This document shows, one piece after another, positions 8,683 through 16,692 of a stretch of 35,007 bases of DNA. The notes under the pieces are model-generated. The model was not told where the DNA came from, searched no databases, and saw only the letters and a list, made by a program, of their open reading frames with translations. Every line of letters starts with the position of its first letter. Position 1 is the stretch's first letter. Position numbers and translations under genes: made by a program. Source of the stretch: Bacteroidota bacterium (lineage in GTDB: Bacteria; Bacteroidota; Ignavibacteria; UBA10030; UBA6906); contig JAGDMK010000005.1 in the NCBI GenBank assembly GCA_017860635.1, forward strand, positions 1 through 35,007. The letters are read 5' to 3'.

Positions 8683-9399
8683 ATGAGCACATCTGCTGAA
8701 ATCAGGCGTCTCACGAAGAGCCGCACCGACCGCATGATTGACGGCGTGTGCGGGGGCGTTGCAGCGTATTTCAACCTGGATCCGACCCTGGTCAGGATTG
8801 CCTGGGTACTGCTGACGATACTGGGAGGCTCAGGGATTCTCCTTTATATCGCCGCGATGATTCTGATGCCAAAGGACCCGGCTCCTCCCCCCAGCCAGAC
8901 GGCAGGGGCACCACCCGCGACAGCCAGCCGTTCGAACACGACATTCTGGGGCGTTCTCCTCGTGATAGTCGGGTTGTTCTGGTTGGCCGGGAATCTCGGT
9001 CTGCACTTCTGGCACAACTGGTGGGGACTTTCCATCGGAGTCGTGATCCCGGTCATCCTGATCCTAGCTGGCGTTGGCTTCCTGTTCGGAGGGCGGAATT
9101 CGTTGACGGTCTCCGCGGAGCACCCTGCGGCTGAACCAGGTGGTGAGACGGCGGCGCCGGCGGAACCTGCTGGCCCAGCCCGTCCGCGACTCGTCCGGAC
9201 GCGCCTGAACAAGAAGATTGCAGGAGTCTGCGGAGGCATCGGGGCGTATGTCCAGATCGATCCGGTGATCGTCCGCCTCCTCTTCGTCATGGCCGGATTC
9301 GCATCCATCGGAATCATGCTCATTCTGTATATCGTGCTCGCGATCGTGCTCCCGCTTGAACCTGAACAGACTCCCGCAGCCACTGTAGTCGCAGTGTAA
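8683..9399 (+). CDS. Membrane protein with two PspC domains
   Basis: The 238-residue protein contains the PspC fold twice. The first copy is at about residues 8-66 (SRTDRMIDGVCGGVAAYFNLDP, then a transmembrane helix). The second is at about 165-232 (RLNKKIAGVCGGIGAYVQIDP, then a transmembrane helix). Between them is a hydrophobic LiaF/DUF5668-like pair of helices (about 88-145) and an Ala/Pro/Glu-rich linker. PspC proteins are inner-membrane partners in phage-shock or envelope-stress responses, where they sense membrane damage or toxin-antitoxin-like stress. No PspA or PspB gene is adjacent. The next gene begins 10 nt downstream and encodes a related membrane protein. The doubled PspC looks like an internal duplication. 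Confidence 0.85.
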   Translation: MSTSAEIRRLTKSRTDRMIDGVCGGVAAYFNLDPTLVRIAWVLLTILGGSGILLYIAAMILMPKDPAPPPSQTAGAPPATASRSNTTFWGVLLVIVGLFWLAGNLGLHFWHNWWGLSIGVVIPVILILAGVGFLFGGRNSLTVSAEHPAAEPGGETAAPAEPAGPARPRLVRTRLNKKIAGVCGGIGAYVQIDPVIVRLLFVMAGFASIGIMLILYIVLAIVLPLEPEQTPAATVVAV

Positions 9400-9409
9400 G
9401 GAGAAACCC

Positions 9410-9931
9410 ATGGCAAATGCAGTTCGTAACAAACCGGCCTTCTGGGGCATCATGCTCGTTCTCGTTGGCGTGGTGCTGCTCGTACACAAGTTGGAGCTTC
9501 TGCCATTCAGCTGGCCGGTAGTGATCTCGGCCGGCCTGGCCGGTGTAGCACTGGTCATGATTATCCGGAAGTTCAGGAAACACGGAGGGGACGTCTTCTG
9601 GTGGACGCTGTTGCTCTGCTATGGAGTAATTTCGTTCCTGCGTACCTCGGGCGTGCTTGACATTCCACCGTGGTACGGTCTGCCGCTCGCGCTCATCTCC
9701 ATAGGCATCGCTTTCGGCCTTACGGTTGCACTCCGCCCGAGAGACTGGCACCTTGCGGTTCCATCAGTGTTGTTCCTGGGCGTGGGCGCTGCGATTCTTT
9801 TGACGGAAATGGACATGCTGGATGAGGGTGTGGTGCGTTCGGCCATCAGCACGTACTGGCCGTTTGCGTTGATCCTTTTTGGCGCAGCACTCCTCCTGAA
9901 CTGGCGGACGAAGCCACCGGTGACTTCTTAG
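9410..9931 (+). CDS. LiaF/LiaI-like multi-helix membrane protein
   Basis: The 173-residue integral membrane protein has about five or six hydrophobic helices and very short loops. Its start, AFWGIMLVLVGVVLLVHKLELLP, closely resembles the LiaI/LiaF-like transmembrane module and the central segment of the preceding PspC protein (FWGVLLVIVGLFWLAGNLGL). The last helix pair repeats the pattern (STYWPFALILFGAALLL). No soluble LiaF C-terminal domain is present. The start follows AAGGAGA with good spacing, 10 nt after the PspC gene, so the pair is an operon. It is convergent with polA, 16 nt away. The exact role is unknown; membrane-stress sensing is an inference from the family. Confidence 0.75.
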   Translation: MANAVRNKPAFWGIMLVLVGVVLLVHKLELLPFSWPVVISAGLAGVALVMIIRKFRKHGGDVFWWTLLLCYGVISFLRTSGVLDIPPWYGLPLALISIGIAFGLTVALRPRDWHLAVPSVLFLGVGAAILLTEMDMLDEGVVRSAISTYWPFALILFGAALLLNWRTKPPVTS

Positions 9932-9947
9932 TAGTGAGTGCAGCCGG

Positions 9948-12815
9948 CTATTTTGCCTCCAGCCAGTTCGGTCCGACTCCTGCGTCGACTCGAATGGGCA
10001 CGTCAAGCGGCAGCGCTTCCTGCATTACCTGCGTCACGACCTCCTTCATCCGCTGTTTCTCGCCGGGCGGCACCTCACAGATCAGCTCGTCGTGCACCTG
10101 CAGGAGAAGCCGGCTTTGCAGCTGGTGCGTCTTCAGCGCCCGTGAGAGATTCACCATTGCGATCTTGATCATGTCTGCCGATGTCCCCTGAATCGGCATG
10201 TTGATAGCCTGCCGTTCCGCATTCCCCCGGATATTCTGATTCTTGCTGGCGATGTCCGGCAGGTAGCGGCGGCGTCCCCGCAGCGTCTGAACGTACCCTG
10301 TCCGCCTGGCATGTTCGAGGGTCTCCTGGATGTAGTTCTTCACTCCGGGGAATCGCTCGAAGTAGCGGGCGATGATCTCTTTCGCCTCGGGTTGCGAGAT
10401 GCCGAGCCGGTTGGCCAGGCCGAACGGCCCGATGCCGTACATGATCCCGAAATTCACTTCCTTGGCCTTCCTCCGCATCTCCCGCGTCACGTTCTCCGGG
10501 CTCACGCCGAACACTTTGGCCGCGGTCGTGGCATGGATGTCCTCCCCAAGCCGGAAAGCATCGCGAAGAGCGGAGTCTCCGGAGATGTGCGCCATGACGC
10601 GGAGTTCAATCTGTGAGTAGTCGGCCGCAAGAATGCTCCAGTCCGCGTCGCGCGGGATGAACGCGCGGCGGATCTCGCGCCCCAGCTCCGTGCGGATCGG
10701 GATGTTCTGCAGATTGGGGTCGCTCGAGGAGAGACGCCCCGTCGCCGCCACCGTCTGATTGAACGAAGTGTGAACCCGGCCCGTTTCAGGATGGAGAAGG
10801 GAGGGAAGAGCGTCCACATACGTCGATTTCAGTTTCGAAAGCTGCCGGTACTCCAGCAGCGCATCGATGATCGCGTGCTGGCCTCTCAGCGACTCGAGCA
10901 CCGTGACATCCGTGGAGAATCCGGTCTTCGTCTTCTTCACCGGAGGCAGATGGAGGTCCTTGAAGAGGATCTCTCCGAGTTGTTGTGTGGAGTTGATGTT
11001 GAATTCGTGGCCGGCATGACGGTGGATGTCCGCCACCAGGTTCTGGAGCTGCCGCTCGATCTCCTTGCCCATTCCGCCAAGATAGCCGGTGTCCAGACGG
11101 ACGCCATTGTATTCCATTTCCGTGAGGACCGTGATCAGGGGAAATTCCACGGAAGACGCGAGTTCACTCATCCCTGCATCGGCCAGCCGGGTTTGGTGAA
11201 TCTGGCTCAGGCGCATGGTGAAGTCCGCATCCTCTGCCGCGTACTCCGCCACGCGGTCCACGGGCACGGCGGTGATCGGAACCCGGCTTTTTCCCGTACC
11301 CGTGAGGTCGTCGTACGATACCATCCGGTAATGGAGGAGGTCTAGCGCCATGCTGTCAAGCGAGTGCTGTCCGTCGGCTCGGAGCAGATAGCCGGCCACC
11401 ATCGTATCGAATGCCGCAGAAGGTACGGTGATGCCGTGGCGCCGCATGACGAGCATGTCGTATTTCAAATTCTGGCCGATGATCTGCTTGCGGGGGTCCT
11501 CAAGGATGGGCCGGAGGGCAGTGATGACGGTCTTCAGCGGCAGCCCCGGGGACGAAGATGCGGGATTTTCGGCGGATCCCTTGACCGGGAACAAATCCCC
11601 GCTGGCGTCTTCCGGCGATTGCTGAACGGCTATGTACCATGCCTCCCGGGGCCTGATGCAGAAGGAGCAGCCAACGAGCGCTGCGCGCATGGCGTCGGTG
11701 GAAGTTGTTTCAGTGTCGAATGCGAAGGAGTCCGCGCTGGCGAGACTTTCGCAGAGTACCTTGAGGTCCTTCGCCGTTGTGACGCAATGGTAGACGTGTT
11801 CGTCTGTTGCGATTGTCAGGATGTCCGTTTGCGCGGACACCTGTGAGGCGGTCCCTTCCGGCATATCCTCCCCGGCGCCCGTGCTCTCTTCCACGCCGGC
11901 ATCGGCGGGTTCGGCAGCCCCAGACGACGCGGGGGTTTCCCGTTTCCTGACGCGGGCGATGAGGGCCTTGAACTCCAGTTGCTCGAAGAGCGGGATAAGC
12001 AGGTCCAGATCCGGCGCCTGTGCCCGGAGGTCTTCTATGCGGCTGCTCAGCGGCACGGCGGTGTTGATGGTGACGAGTTGCTTCGACAGGAAGGCAAGGT
12101 CCCGGTTGTTCGCGAGTTTCTCCCGCACGCCTTTCTGCGGGATCTCTGAGAGATGGTCGTACAGGTTTTCGATCGAACCCCAGGTCTGAATCAGAGGGAT
12201 GGCGGTTTTTTCGCCGATACCCGGGACGCCGGGCACGTTGTCGGTTTTGTCGCCTGTGAGTGCGAGGACGTCGATGACATGCTCGGGCCCGACCCCGAAT
12301 TTCGCCCGGACTCCCTCGACGTCCACTGTCTCCAGATCGGCCGATCCTTTCCCCGGCCGCAGCATGAGGATGCGGGGTCCCAGGAGCTGCATCATATCCT
12401 TGTCGGCGGTGACGAGGTACGCAACCAGATTCGACTCTGATGCCTTCCTGGCGAGCGTGCCGATGATGTCGTCGGCCTCGAAGCCGGCAAGCTCGAGCAG
12501 GGGAGTGCGGAAGGCGCGCACGATCTCTTTGATCCACCCGAGCTGCGGGATCATGTCTTCCGGCATGGCCTCGCGTGTCGCTTTGTACTCGGGGTACATC
12601 GCATGACGGAAGGTGGGCTCTTTCGTGTCGAACACGACGGCAATGTGGTCGGGCCGCCCGTCCTCGAGGACCTTCATCAGGGTCGTGGCGAAACCGTATG
12701 CCGCGCTTGTATTCTGGCCCCGGCTGTTCCTGAGGGGGCGGCTGATGAACGAGTAATACGCGCGGTACACCAGGGCCATGCCGTCCAGAAGGTACAGACG
12801 CTCGTGTTGGTTCAT
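9948..12815 (-). CDS. polA: DNA polymerase I
   Basis: The 955-residue product has all three activities by sequence. The 5'-nuclease domain covers about 1-290 (YLLDGMALVYRAYY; DKTDNVPGVPGIGEKTA). The 3'-5' proofreading domain covers about 330-540, with its acidic residues intact: D367 and E369 in FDTET, D453 in GQNLKYD, and D529 in YAAEDAD. The polymerase domain covers about 560-955, with motif A around D732 (DYSQIELR), motif B RRKAKEVNFGIMYG and motif C around D909 (QVHDE). A low-complexity Ala/Glu linker joins the first two domains. The frame is open 39 codons further upstream, but that part runs into the MFS gene. The ATG at 12815 fits the family and lies 16 nt after the MFS stop. Confidence 0.98.
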   Translation of the reverse strand: MNQHERLYLLDGMALVYRAYYSFISRPLRNSRGQNTSAAYGFATTLMKVLEDGRPDHIAVVFDTKEPTFRHAMYPEYKATREAMPEDMIPQLGWIKEIVRAFRTPLLELAGFEADDIIGTLARKASESNLVAYLVTADKDMMQLLGPRILMLRPGKGSADLETVDVEGVRAKFGVGPEHVIDVLALTGDKTDNVPGVPGIGEKTAIPLIQTWGSIENLYDHLSEIPQKGVREKLANNRDLAFLSKQLVTINTAVPLSSRIEDLRAQAPDLDLLIPLFEQLEFKALIARVRKRETPASSGAAEPADAGVEESTGAGEDMPEGTASQVSAQTDILTIATDEHVYHCVTTAKDLKVLCESLASADSFAFDTETTSTDAMRAALVGCSFCIRPREAWYIAVQQSPEDASGDLFPVKGSAENPASSSPGLPLKTVITALRPILEDPRKQIIGQNLKYDMLVMRRHGITVPSAAFDTMVAGYLLRADGQHSLDSMALDLLHYRMVSYDDLTGTGKSRVPITAVPVDRVAEYAAEDADFTMRLSQIHQTRLADAGMSELASSVEFPLITVLTEMEYNGVRLDTGYLGGMGKEIERQLQNLVADIHRHAGHEFNINSTQQLGEILFKDLHLPPVKKTKTGFSTDVTVLESLRGQHAIIDALLEYRQLSKLKSTYVDALPSLLHPETGRVHTSFNQTVAATGRLSSSDPNLQNIPIRTELGREIRRAFIPRDADWSILAADYSQIELRVMAHISGDSALRDAFRLGEDIHATTAAKVFGVSPENVTREMRRKAKEVNFGIMYGIGPFGLANRLGISQPEAKEIIARYFERFPGVKNYIQETLEHARRTGYVQTLRGRRRYLPDIASKNQNIRGNAERQAINMPIQGTSADMIKIAMVNLSRALKTHQLQSRLLLQVHDELICEVPPGEKQRMKEVVTQVMQEALPLDVPIRVDAGVGPNWLEAK

Positions 12816-12831
12816 ACGCTCTGTGTCGTCC

Positions 12832-14067
12832 CTATTCTGTGGGCGGGATCGGATCGGCAATTGCCGGTTGAGGAAGATGTGAAGGTATTGGTTCCTGCAG
12901 GTACTTCCACACGAAGAGGCACGTGCACACAAGGAGTATGCTGTTGGCGACGAACGGCGCGTTGATGCCGAAGGCCCCCGCCACCATGCCTCCCAGGGCC
13001 GGTCCGAGCATGTTTCCCAGCACGGTCATGCTTGAAGCAATGGCCATCATGCCGCCCTGCCGCTCGGGAGGAGTAAACACCGTGGTGAGCGCGTAGAGCG
13101 TCGGGAGGACCCCGCCGCGTGCGAAACCGAGGAATGCACGCAGGGCGGCTAGCTGAACAAGCGACCCGGCCAGGAGATGACCCACATAACAGACGCCGAT
13201 CACGCCGAGTGCAATCACCAGGTTTTTCCGGTATTCAGTCCGGTCGTTCCTCCGTCCCCACCACGGCGCGGAGATTACCATGAAGAGCCCGGAGATCGAA
13301 AAGATGCTCCCGGCAATGGTGGAGATGTACTTGCTGTCCGCCTCGAACCCTTCCACAAATAGGGCAAAGATCGGCTCAACCATCAGCACCGACATCTGCG
13401 CAACCACCAGTGTGATGGCGACGATGCGCAGGCCCTTGTCTCGGAACATGAGTTGCACATTGTCCCACACCGTGTACTGCCGGGCTTCGGGGTGCACTTT
13501 GACCAGCTCGGTGACAAGGAGGATGACGACGATGCCCGCTATCGTGCACAGGGCAGCCGTGACGAAAAAGATCGGGCGGTAGCCAATCAGATCAGCGAGG
13601 AGACCACCAACGAACGGTCCGAAGACCATCCCGGCCGCGGAGGATGATTGTATGAATCCCATCGCATATCCGATGTGCTGGCGGGGCGTGTTCGTGGAGA
13701 TTAGTGCGAGCCCGGACGCGATGAAACCGCTGATTGCTCCCTGGACCATCCGGAAGAACAGGAGCTGGTAGACGTCCTGGGAGAACCCGATGAGCAGTTG
13801 AGACAACGCCAGGCCGAAGATAGCCCGCACCACCATGGCCTTCCGTCCGTACCGGTCCCCGAGCGCGCCCCAGAGTGGTGTGGCGAAGAAGGAGAGGATG
13901 AATGGGCCGGCGAAGACGAGCCCGCTCCAGCGCGCAAGCGCGTCGGGATCGGTTACGCCGAGTTCACGGATGAAGAAGGGAAGGAAGGGGACAACGAGAT
14001 TCATCCCCAGCATAGCAATGAACTGCGTGCCCCAGAGCGTGTAGAGATTCTTGCGCCATGGCTCCAT
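12832..14067 (-). CDS. MFS transporter, multidrug/TetA-MdtG-like
   Basis: The 411-residue major-facilitator protein has about 12 hydrophobic segments. It starts MEPWRKNLYTLWGTQFIAMLGMNLVVPFLPFF, and the family motif A, GALGDRYGRK, lies between helices 2 and 3 (residues 67-76). A drug-exporter-type motif in helix 5 (GPFVGGLLADLIGYRPIFF) supports proton-driven efflux. The frame is open to 14283, but upstream residues overlap the transglutaminase gene and do not resemble a transporter. The ATG at 14067 is chosen. A promoter with 20-nt spacing ends only about 5 nt before it, so the message may be leaderless. Substrate unknown. polA follows closely and may be co-transcribed. Confidence 0.88.
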   Translation of the reverse strand: MEPWRKNLYTLWGTQFIAMLGMNLVVPFLPFFIRELGVTDPDALARWSGLVFAGPFILSFFATPLWGALGDRYGRKAMVVRAIFGLALSQLLIGFSQDVYQLLFFRMVQGAISGFIASGLALISTNTPRQHIGYAMGFIQSSSAAGMVFGPFVGGLLADLIGYRPIFFVTAALCTIAGIVVILLVTELVKVHPEARQYTVWDNVQLMFRDKGLRIVAITLVVAQMSVLMVEPIFALFVEGFEADSKYISTIAGSIFSISGLFMVISAPWWGRRNDRTEYRKNLVIALGVIGVCYVGHLLAGSLVQLAALRAFLGFARGGVLPTLYALTTVFTPPERQGGMMAIASSMTVLGNMLGPALGGMVAGAFGINAPFVANSILLVCTCLFVWKYLQEPIPSHLPQPAIADPIPPTE

Positions 14068-14072
14068 AAATT

Positions 14073-14103
14073 TTAATGTACCGAAATCGGCAGGGATTAG
14101 CAA
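14073..14103 (-). promoter_or_regulatory. Bacteroidota-type promoter of the MFS-polA pair
   Basis: On the minus strand TTTTTG (its TTG at 14103-14101) is followed after exactly 20 nt by TACATTAA (14080-14073), fitting TTG-N19-21-TAnnTT. Transcription would begin at or within a few bases of the MFS ATG at 14067, where no Shine-Dalgarno sequence is visible. Confidence 0.55.
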
Positions 14104-14117
14104 AAACCCCAGGAGAG

Positions 14118-16058
14118 CTACGGGATTCTCGTCAGGATGAGTTCCTGCTGGTCCCGGACTCGTGTGGCATCCAGGAAGCGCTGGAATGCGGGATAGTCCC
14201 TGGGTTGGACATCCTCTCCCGTGATCGCATAGCCGGCGCGGAGCACAATGGTGTCCTCTTGCTTCTCCCATGTCGCATGCCACTGGCCGAATGCCGACTG
14301 CAGTGAATCGCTCCGCTGCGGAATTGCCGGTTCCCAGTGTGATGGAACCTGGAGGGTGAGCGACAGTGCCGATTGTGAGCCGAAGCGAAAGCGCACCGGA
14401 TGGGTGCGGGATGGCGAGCGGAAGTAGTTGGAGAGCGTGCTGCCGATGATCTCCCGCGGCCGGAGAATCATCGTGGAGGGCCTCCGTGTGGCAAATGATG
14501 CAGAGCGGAATTGATACGAGACGACAAGGGAGTCAGTCTCCGGTCCCAGGCCCGTGATCATGAATGTGTCCAGAACGGCGACCGGAGTGCGGTGGGAGAG
14601 AAAATTCTCCAGCCATTCCCGTTGCTCGGCATGCCGGGCAGAGCGTAGCTCATGGCGCAGCTCTGTGGCCACCGCACCAGTCAGCACATTGGTACCGGTA
14701 ACGGCCGCGGCTCCGTTCTCCTGCAGCACGGCATCCCAACGGACCTGCAGGCTGTTTTCTGATGCCCGAGCTGTCGGTGTGAGGTGGAGCGTGGAGTCAG
14801 CGTCTTTGGATGCGATGACCACTGCACGCCCCTGATCGTACCAGGGGAGTGTGGAGAATCGGCAGGCTTTCTCGGTGGCGTCCATCCATATGCCGCCCGG
14901 CTGGACGTCCGGTGCGTACGCGATCAGGTGGTTGAACTGAAACGGCGAGGGGAGGGAAGTGTCCGGCCGGCCATTGTCATGCGTGCTGATCATCACCGGG
15001 TGCACCGGAATGTCCGCCCTGCGTGCAAGAGCGCAGACAGCGACGACCATATCTTTGCAGTCGCCGTAGCGCTTCGCCACGACTTCTTCCGCATCATGCG
15101 GCTGATAGCCGCCGATGCCGATTTCAACCGCTATGTAGCGGACGTGATCCCTGACCCACTCGAAAATCGCCTGGAGCCTGGCACGCGGTGAATCCAGTCC
15201 GAAGGTAAGGGAATCCGCGAGTGCTTTCACGAGAGAGCCGCCGCTCATACGGGGCTCCGCGATGTCATGGTACCACCTGCTGACATCGGGCCATGCGGAG
15301 AACCCTACAGGAGCAAGCGCGAGCCTCGCTGTGAGTTCTTGCGAAGGAGGCATGCCGAACTCGGAGGTGAGCGGGGGGACAAAGGATGTCTCCCAGACAT
15401 GGCGCGACTTGAACCCTGCCGGTGCGGTGATGACGGTCGGAGGAACGTCGCGCCCGTACGTGCGGAACAGGATGTTCCATTCGCTCGGCTTGACGAGCGT
15501 GAAACGCGAGCGGAGGACGGGGATATCTTCCTGGAAATTCCATGCATGCCAGAGTCCCCGGTTCTGTATCCTGATGCGGTACCTGTACTCGATAAGAGAA
15601 CCATTCTCTATCGCCGGGAGGGTGAAGATCCGTGCGCGCTGATCGGAGAAGAAGACGAAATTCGGATAGAGGCTAACATCAAAGATGTCGTCATCCCGGA
15701 GCTCCACAGATCTTCCGGCCGGGGTGACGGTGCGGGCCTCAATGCCGCTGACCATGCTCGTGGCGCCGTAGGGGATCACAATGTTGGCGTACCGGTGCCC
15801 TCCGGGGGTGAAGATCTTGATGATCCGGTGGCGGTCGAACACGCTGAAGCCGAGATCGTTGTCGCCGAAGACCTCCAGCGATCCTTCGTCGAGCACAACC
15901 ATCGCCCCGGCATCGGGCGCGTCGGGCGGGGGCCGGAGAAGCTGAAGGGATTCAAGCGGGGGAGAGTCGATGCTGCTCCACCCCGACGGACCGCTGCACG
16001 CAATGAACCCCAGCGCCATGCTGCCAAGGCTCAGGCTCCAGCGTACCCAGGGATGCAT
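14118..16058 (-). CDS. DUF3857 and transglutaminase-like domain lipoprotein
   Basis: The 646-residue exported protein starts with a hydrophobic signal ending GFIAC, giving a probable lipid-anchored Cys21. Residues 55-210 resemble DUF3857 (SVFDRHRIIKIFTPGG... DQRARIFTLP), a beta-rich domain common in Bacteroidota. Residues 255-400 are a transglutaminase-like cysteine-peptidase fold with a likely triad of C334 (YGDCKD), H377 (FNHLIAY) and D393 (WMDAT). The C-terminal 230 residues are beta-rich and unassigned. In this family the transglutaminase core may cleave or cross-link envelope or extracellular polymers; the substrate is unknown. It precedes the MFS gene by 50 nt on the same strand and is divergent from nikR. 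Confidence 0.82.
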   Translation of the reverse strand: MHPWVRWSLSLGSMALGFIACSGPSGWSSIDSPPLESLQLLRPPPDAPDAGAMVVLDEGSLEVFGDNDLGFSVFDRHRIIKIFTPGGHRYANIVIPYGATSMVSGIEARTVTPAGRSVELRDDDIFDVSLYPNFVFFSDQRARIFTLPAIENGSLIEYRYRIRIQNRGLWHAWNFQEDIPVLRSRFTLVKPSEWNILFRTYGRDVPPTVITAPAGFKSRHVWETSFVPPLTSEFGMPPSQELTARLALAPVGFSAWPDVSRWYHDIAEPRMSGGSLVKALADSLTFGLDSPRARLQAIFEWVRDHVRYIAVEIGIGGYQPHDAEEVVAKRYGDCKDMVVAVCALARRADIPVHPVMISTHDNGRPDTSLPSPFQFNHLIAYAPDVQPGGIWMDATEKACRFSTLPWYDQGRAVVIASKDADSTLHLTPTARASENSLQVRWDAVLQENGAAAVTGTNVLTGAVATELRHELRSARHAEQREWLENFLSHRTPVAVLDTFMITGLGPETDSLVVSYQFRSASFATRRPSTMILRPREIIGSTLSNYFRSPSRTHPVRFRFGSQSALSLTLQVPSHWEPAIPQRSDSLQSAFGQWHATWEKQEDTIVLRAGYAITGEDVQPRDYPAFQRFLDATRVRDQQELILTRIP

Positions 16059-16080
16059 ACGATCTCCGCAGTGTGTACCC

Positions 16081-16111
16081 GCAAGATACGTTCCCCGAGG
16101 GAAAAAGCCAA
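16081..16111 (-). promoter_or_regulatory. Bacteroidota-type promoter of the transglutaminase-lipoprotein gene
   Basis: On the minus strand TTG (16111-16109) is followed after exactly 20 nt by TATCTTGC (16088-16081), close to TAnnTTTG. The expected start lies about 17 nt before the ATG at 16058. It is divergent from the nikR promoter. Confidence 0.5.
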
Positions 16112-16151
16112 GGGGATGTACGGGGGATGTACGGGGGGATGCAAGGGGATG
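16112..16151. repeat. Four phased GGGGATG repeats between divergent promoters
   Basis: GGGGATG starts at 16112, 16123, 16135 and 16145, spaced 11, 12 and 10 nt, close to one helical turn. The first two are extended to GGGGATGTAC. The array fills the space between the promoter of the transglutaminase gene and that of nikR. It may be a binding array for a regulator or a simple expansion of a G-rich tract. Confidence 0.6.
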
Positions 16152-16157
16152 GGCCTG

Positions 16158-16188
16158 TTGCTTTTGACCGGGAGGCGTGTTACTTTTA
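16158..16188 (+). promoter_or_regulatory. Bacteroidota-type promoter of the nikR operon
   Basis: TTG (16158-16160) is followed after exactly 20 nt by TACTTTTA (16181-16188), matching TAnnTTTG at five of six defined positions. Transcription would begin near 16194, about 10 nt before the nikR ATG, leaving no room for a Shine-Dalgarno sequence. Confidence 0.6.
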
Positions 16189-16203
16189 GAAAAAACGTGC
16201 TAC
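16177..16203 (+). promoter_or_regulatory. Probable NikR operator: direct repeat over the promoter
   Basis: GTGTTAC (16177-16183) and GTGCTAC (16197-16203) are direct repeats separated by 13 nt. The first overlaps the -7 element; the second ends one base before the nikR ATG, so a bound protein would block RNA polymerase. NikR of E. coli uses an inverted repeat (GTATGA-N16-TCATAC). Direct repeats with a GTGTTAC half-site are, as I recall, reported for a Geobacter NikR, which needs checking. A weaker third half-site, CTGTTGC, lies at 16155-16161. Confidence 0.55.
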
Positions 16204-16204
16204 C

Positions 16205-16627
16205 ATGACGACCCAGCAGCTCACACGGTTTGGCGTGTCAATCGACGCGGATCTGATCAAGAAATTCGACCGATATATTCTTCATGCGGGCTATGGAACC
16301 AGGTCCGAAGCCATCCGAGACCTGATCCGAGCACGGCTTGTGGACGAGAAAGTCCATGACGCTGGCGCACAGGCGACCGGCGTGCTCTCGCTGGTGTACG
16401 ACCACCATAAGCGGGAACTCGAAGACCATCTCACCGGCCTGCAGCACGATCATCACGAGATGATCATCGCGACGACTCACGTCCATCTTGACCACCACAA
16501 CTGCCTGGAGGTGATTCTGCTCCGCGGCACTGTGGGCAAGATCAAGGATATCGGGGCTGCCCTGGCAAGCTTCAAGGGGGTGAAACACAGCAGTCTGAGC
16601 CTCACAGCGACCGACGAGCTGCGCTGA
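16205..16627 (+). CDS. nikR: Nickel-responsive transcriptional regulator
   Basis: The 140-residue protein has an N-terminal ribbon-helix-helix DNA-binding domain (about 5-45, LTRFGVSIDADLIKKFD... TRSEAIRDLIR). Its C-terminal ACT-like domain forms the tetramer and binds nickel. The high-affinity square-planar site is complete: H92, H94 and C100 in the motif HVHLDHHNC, with H81 from the partner subunit, equivalent to H87, H89, C95 and H76 of E. coli NikR. Nickel-bound NikR normally represses nickel uptake genes. It is the first gene of the operon, so autoregulation is likely, and a direct repeat over its promoter supports this. The receptor gene starts 65 nt downstream. Confidence 0.95.
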   Translation: MTTQQLTRFGVSIDADLIKKFDRYILHAGYGTRSEAIRDLIRARLVDEKVHDAGAQATGVLSLVYDHHKRELEDHLTGLQHDHHEMIIATTHVHLDHHNCLEVILLRGTVGKIKDIGAALASFKGVKHSSLSLTATDELR

Positions 16628-16692
16628 TGAGGTGCCGACGGAATGCACCGGCAGATCGTTCAGGTGAAACCGCCGCGCAAGGAATCCGTGCA

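Noticed and set aside
8308-8686. Overlapping open frames of 89-112 codons in the gap before the PspC gene
   Set aside because: They run through a terminator and 52-bp repeats whose length breaks the frame, and the products are low-complexity Pro/Ser/Arg sequences.
16205-16692. Cobalamin riboswitch controlling the receptor and ECF genes
   Set aside because: The 65-nt gap before the receptor gene and the short leader before nikR are too small for one, and no cobalamin-box-like sequence was seen.
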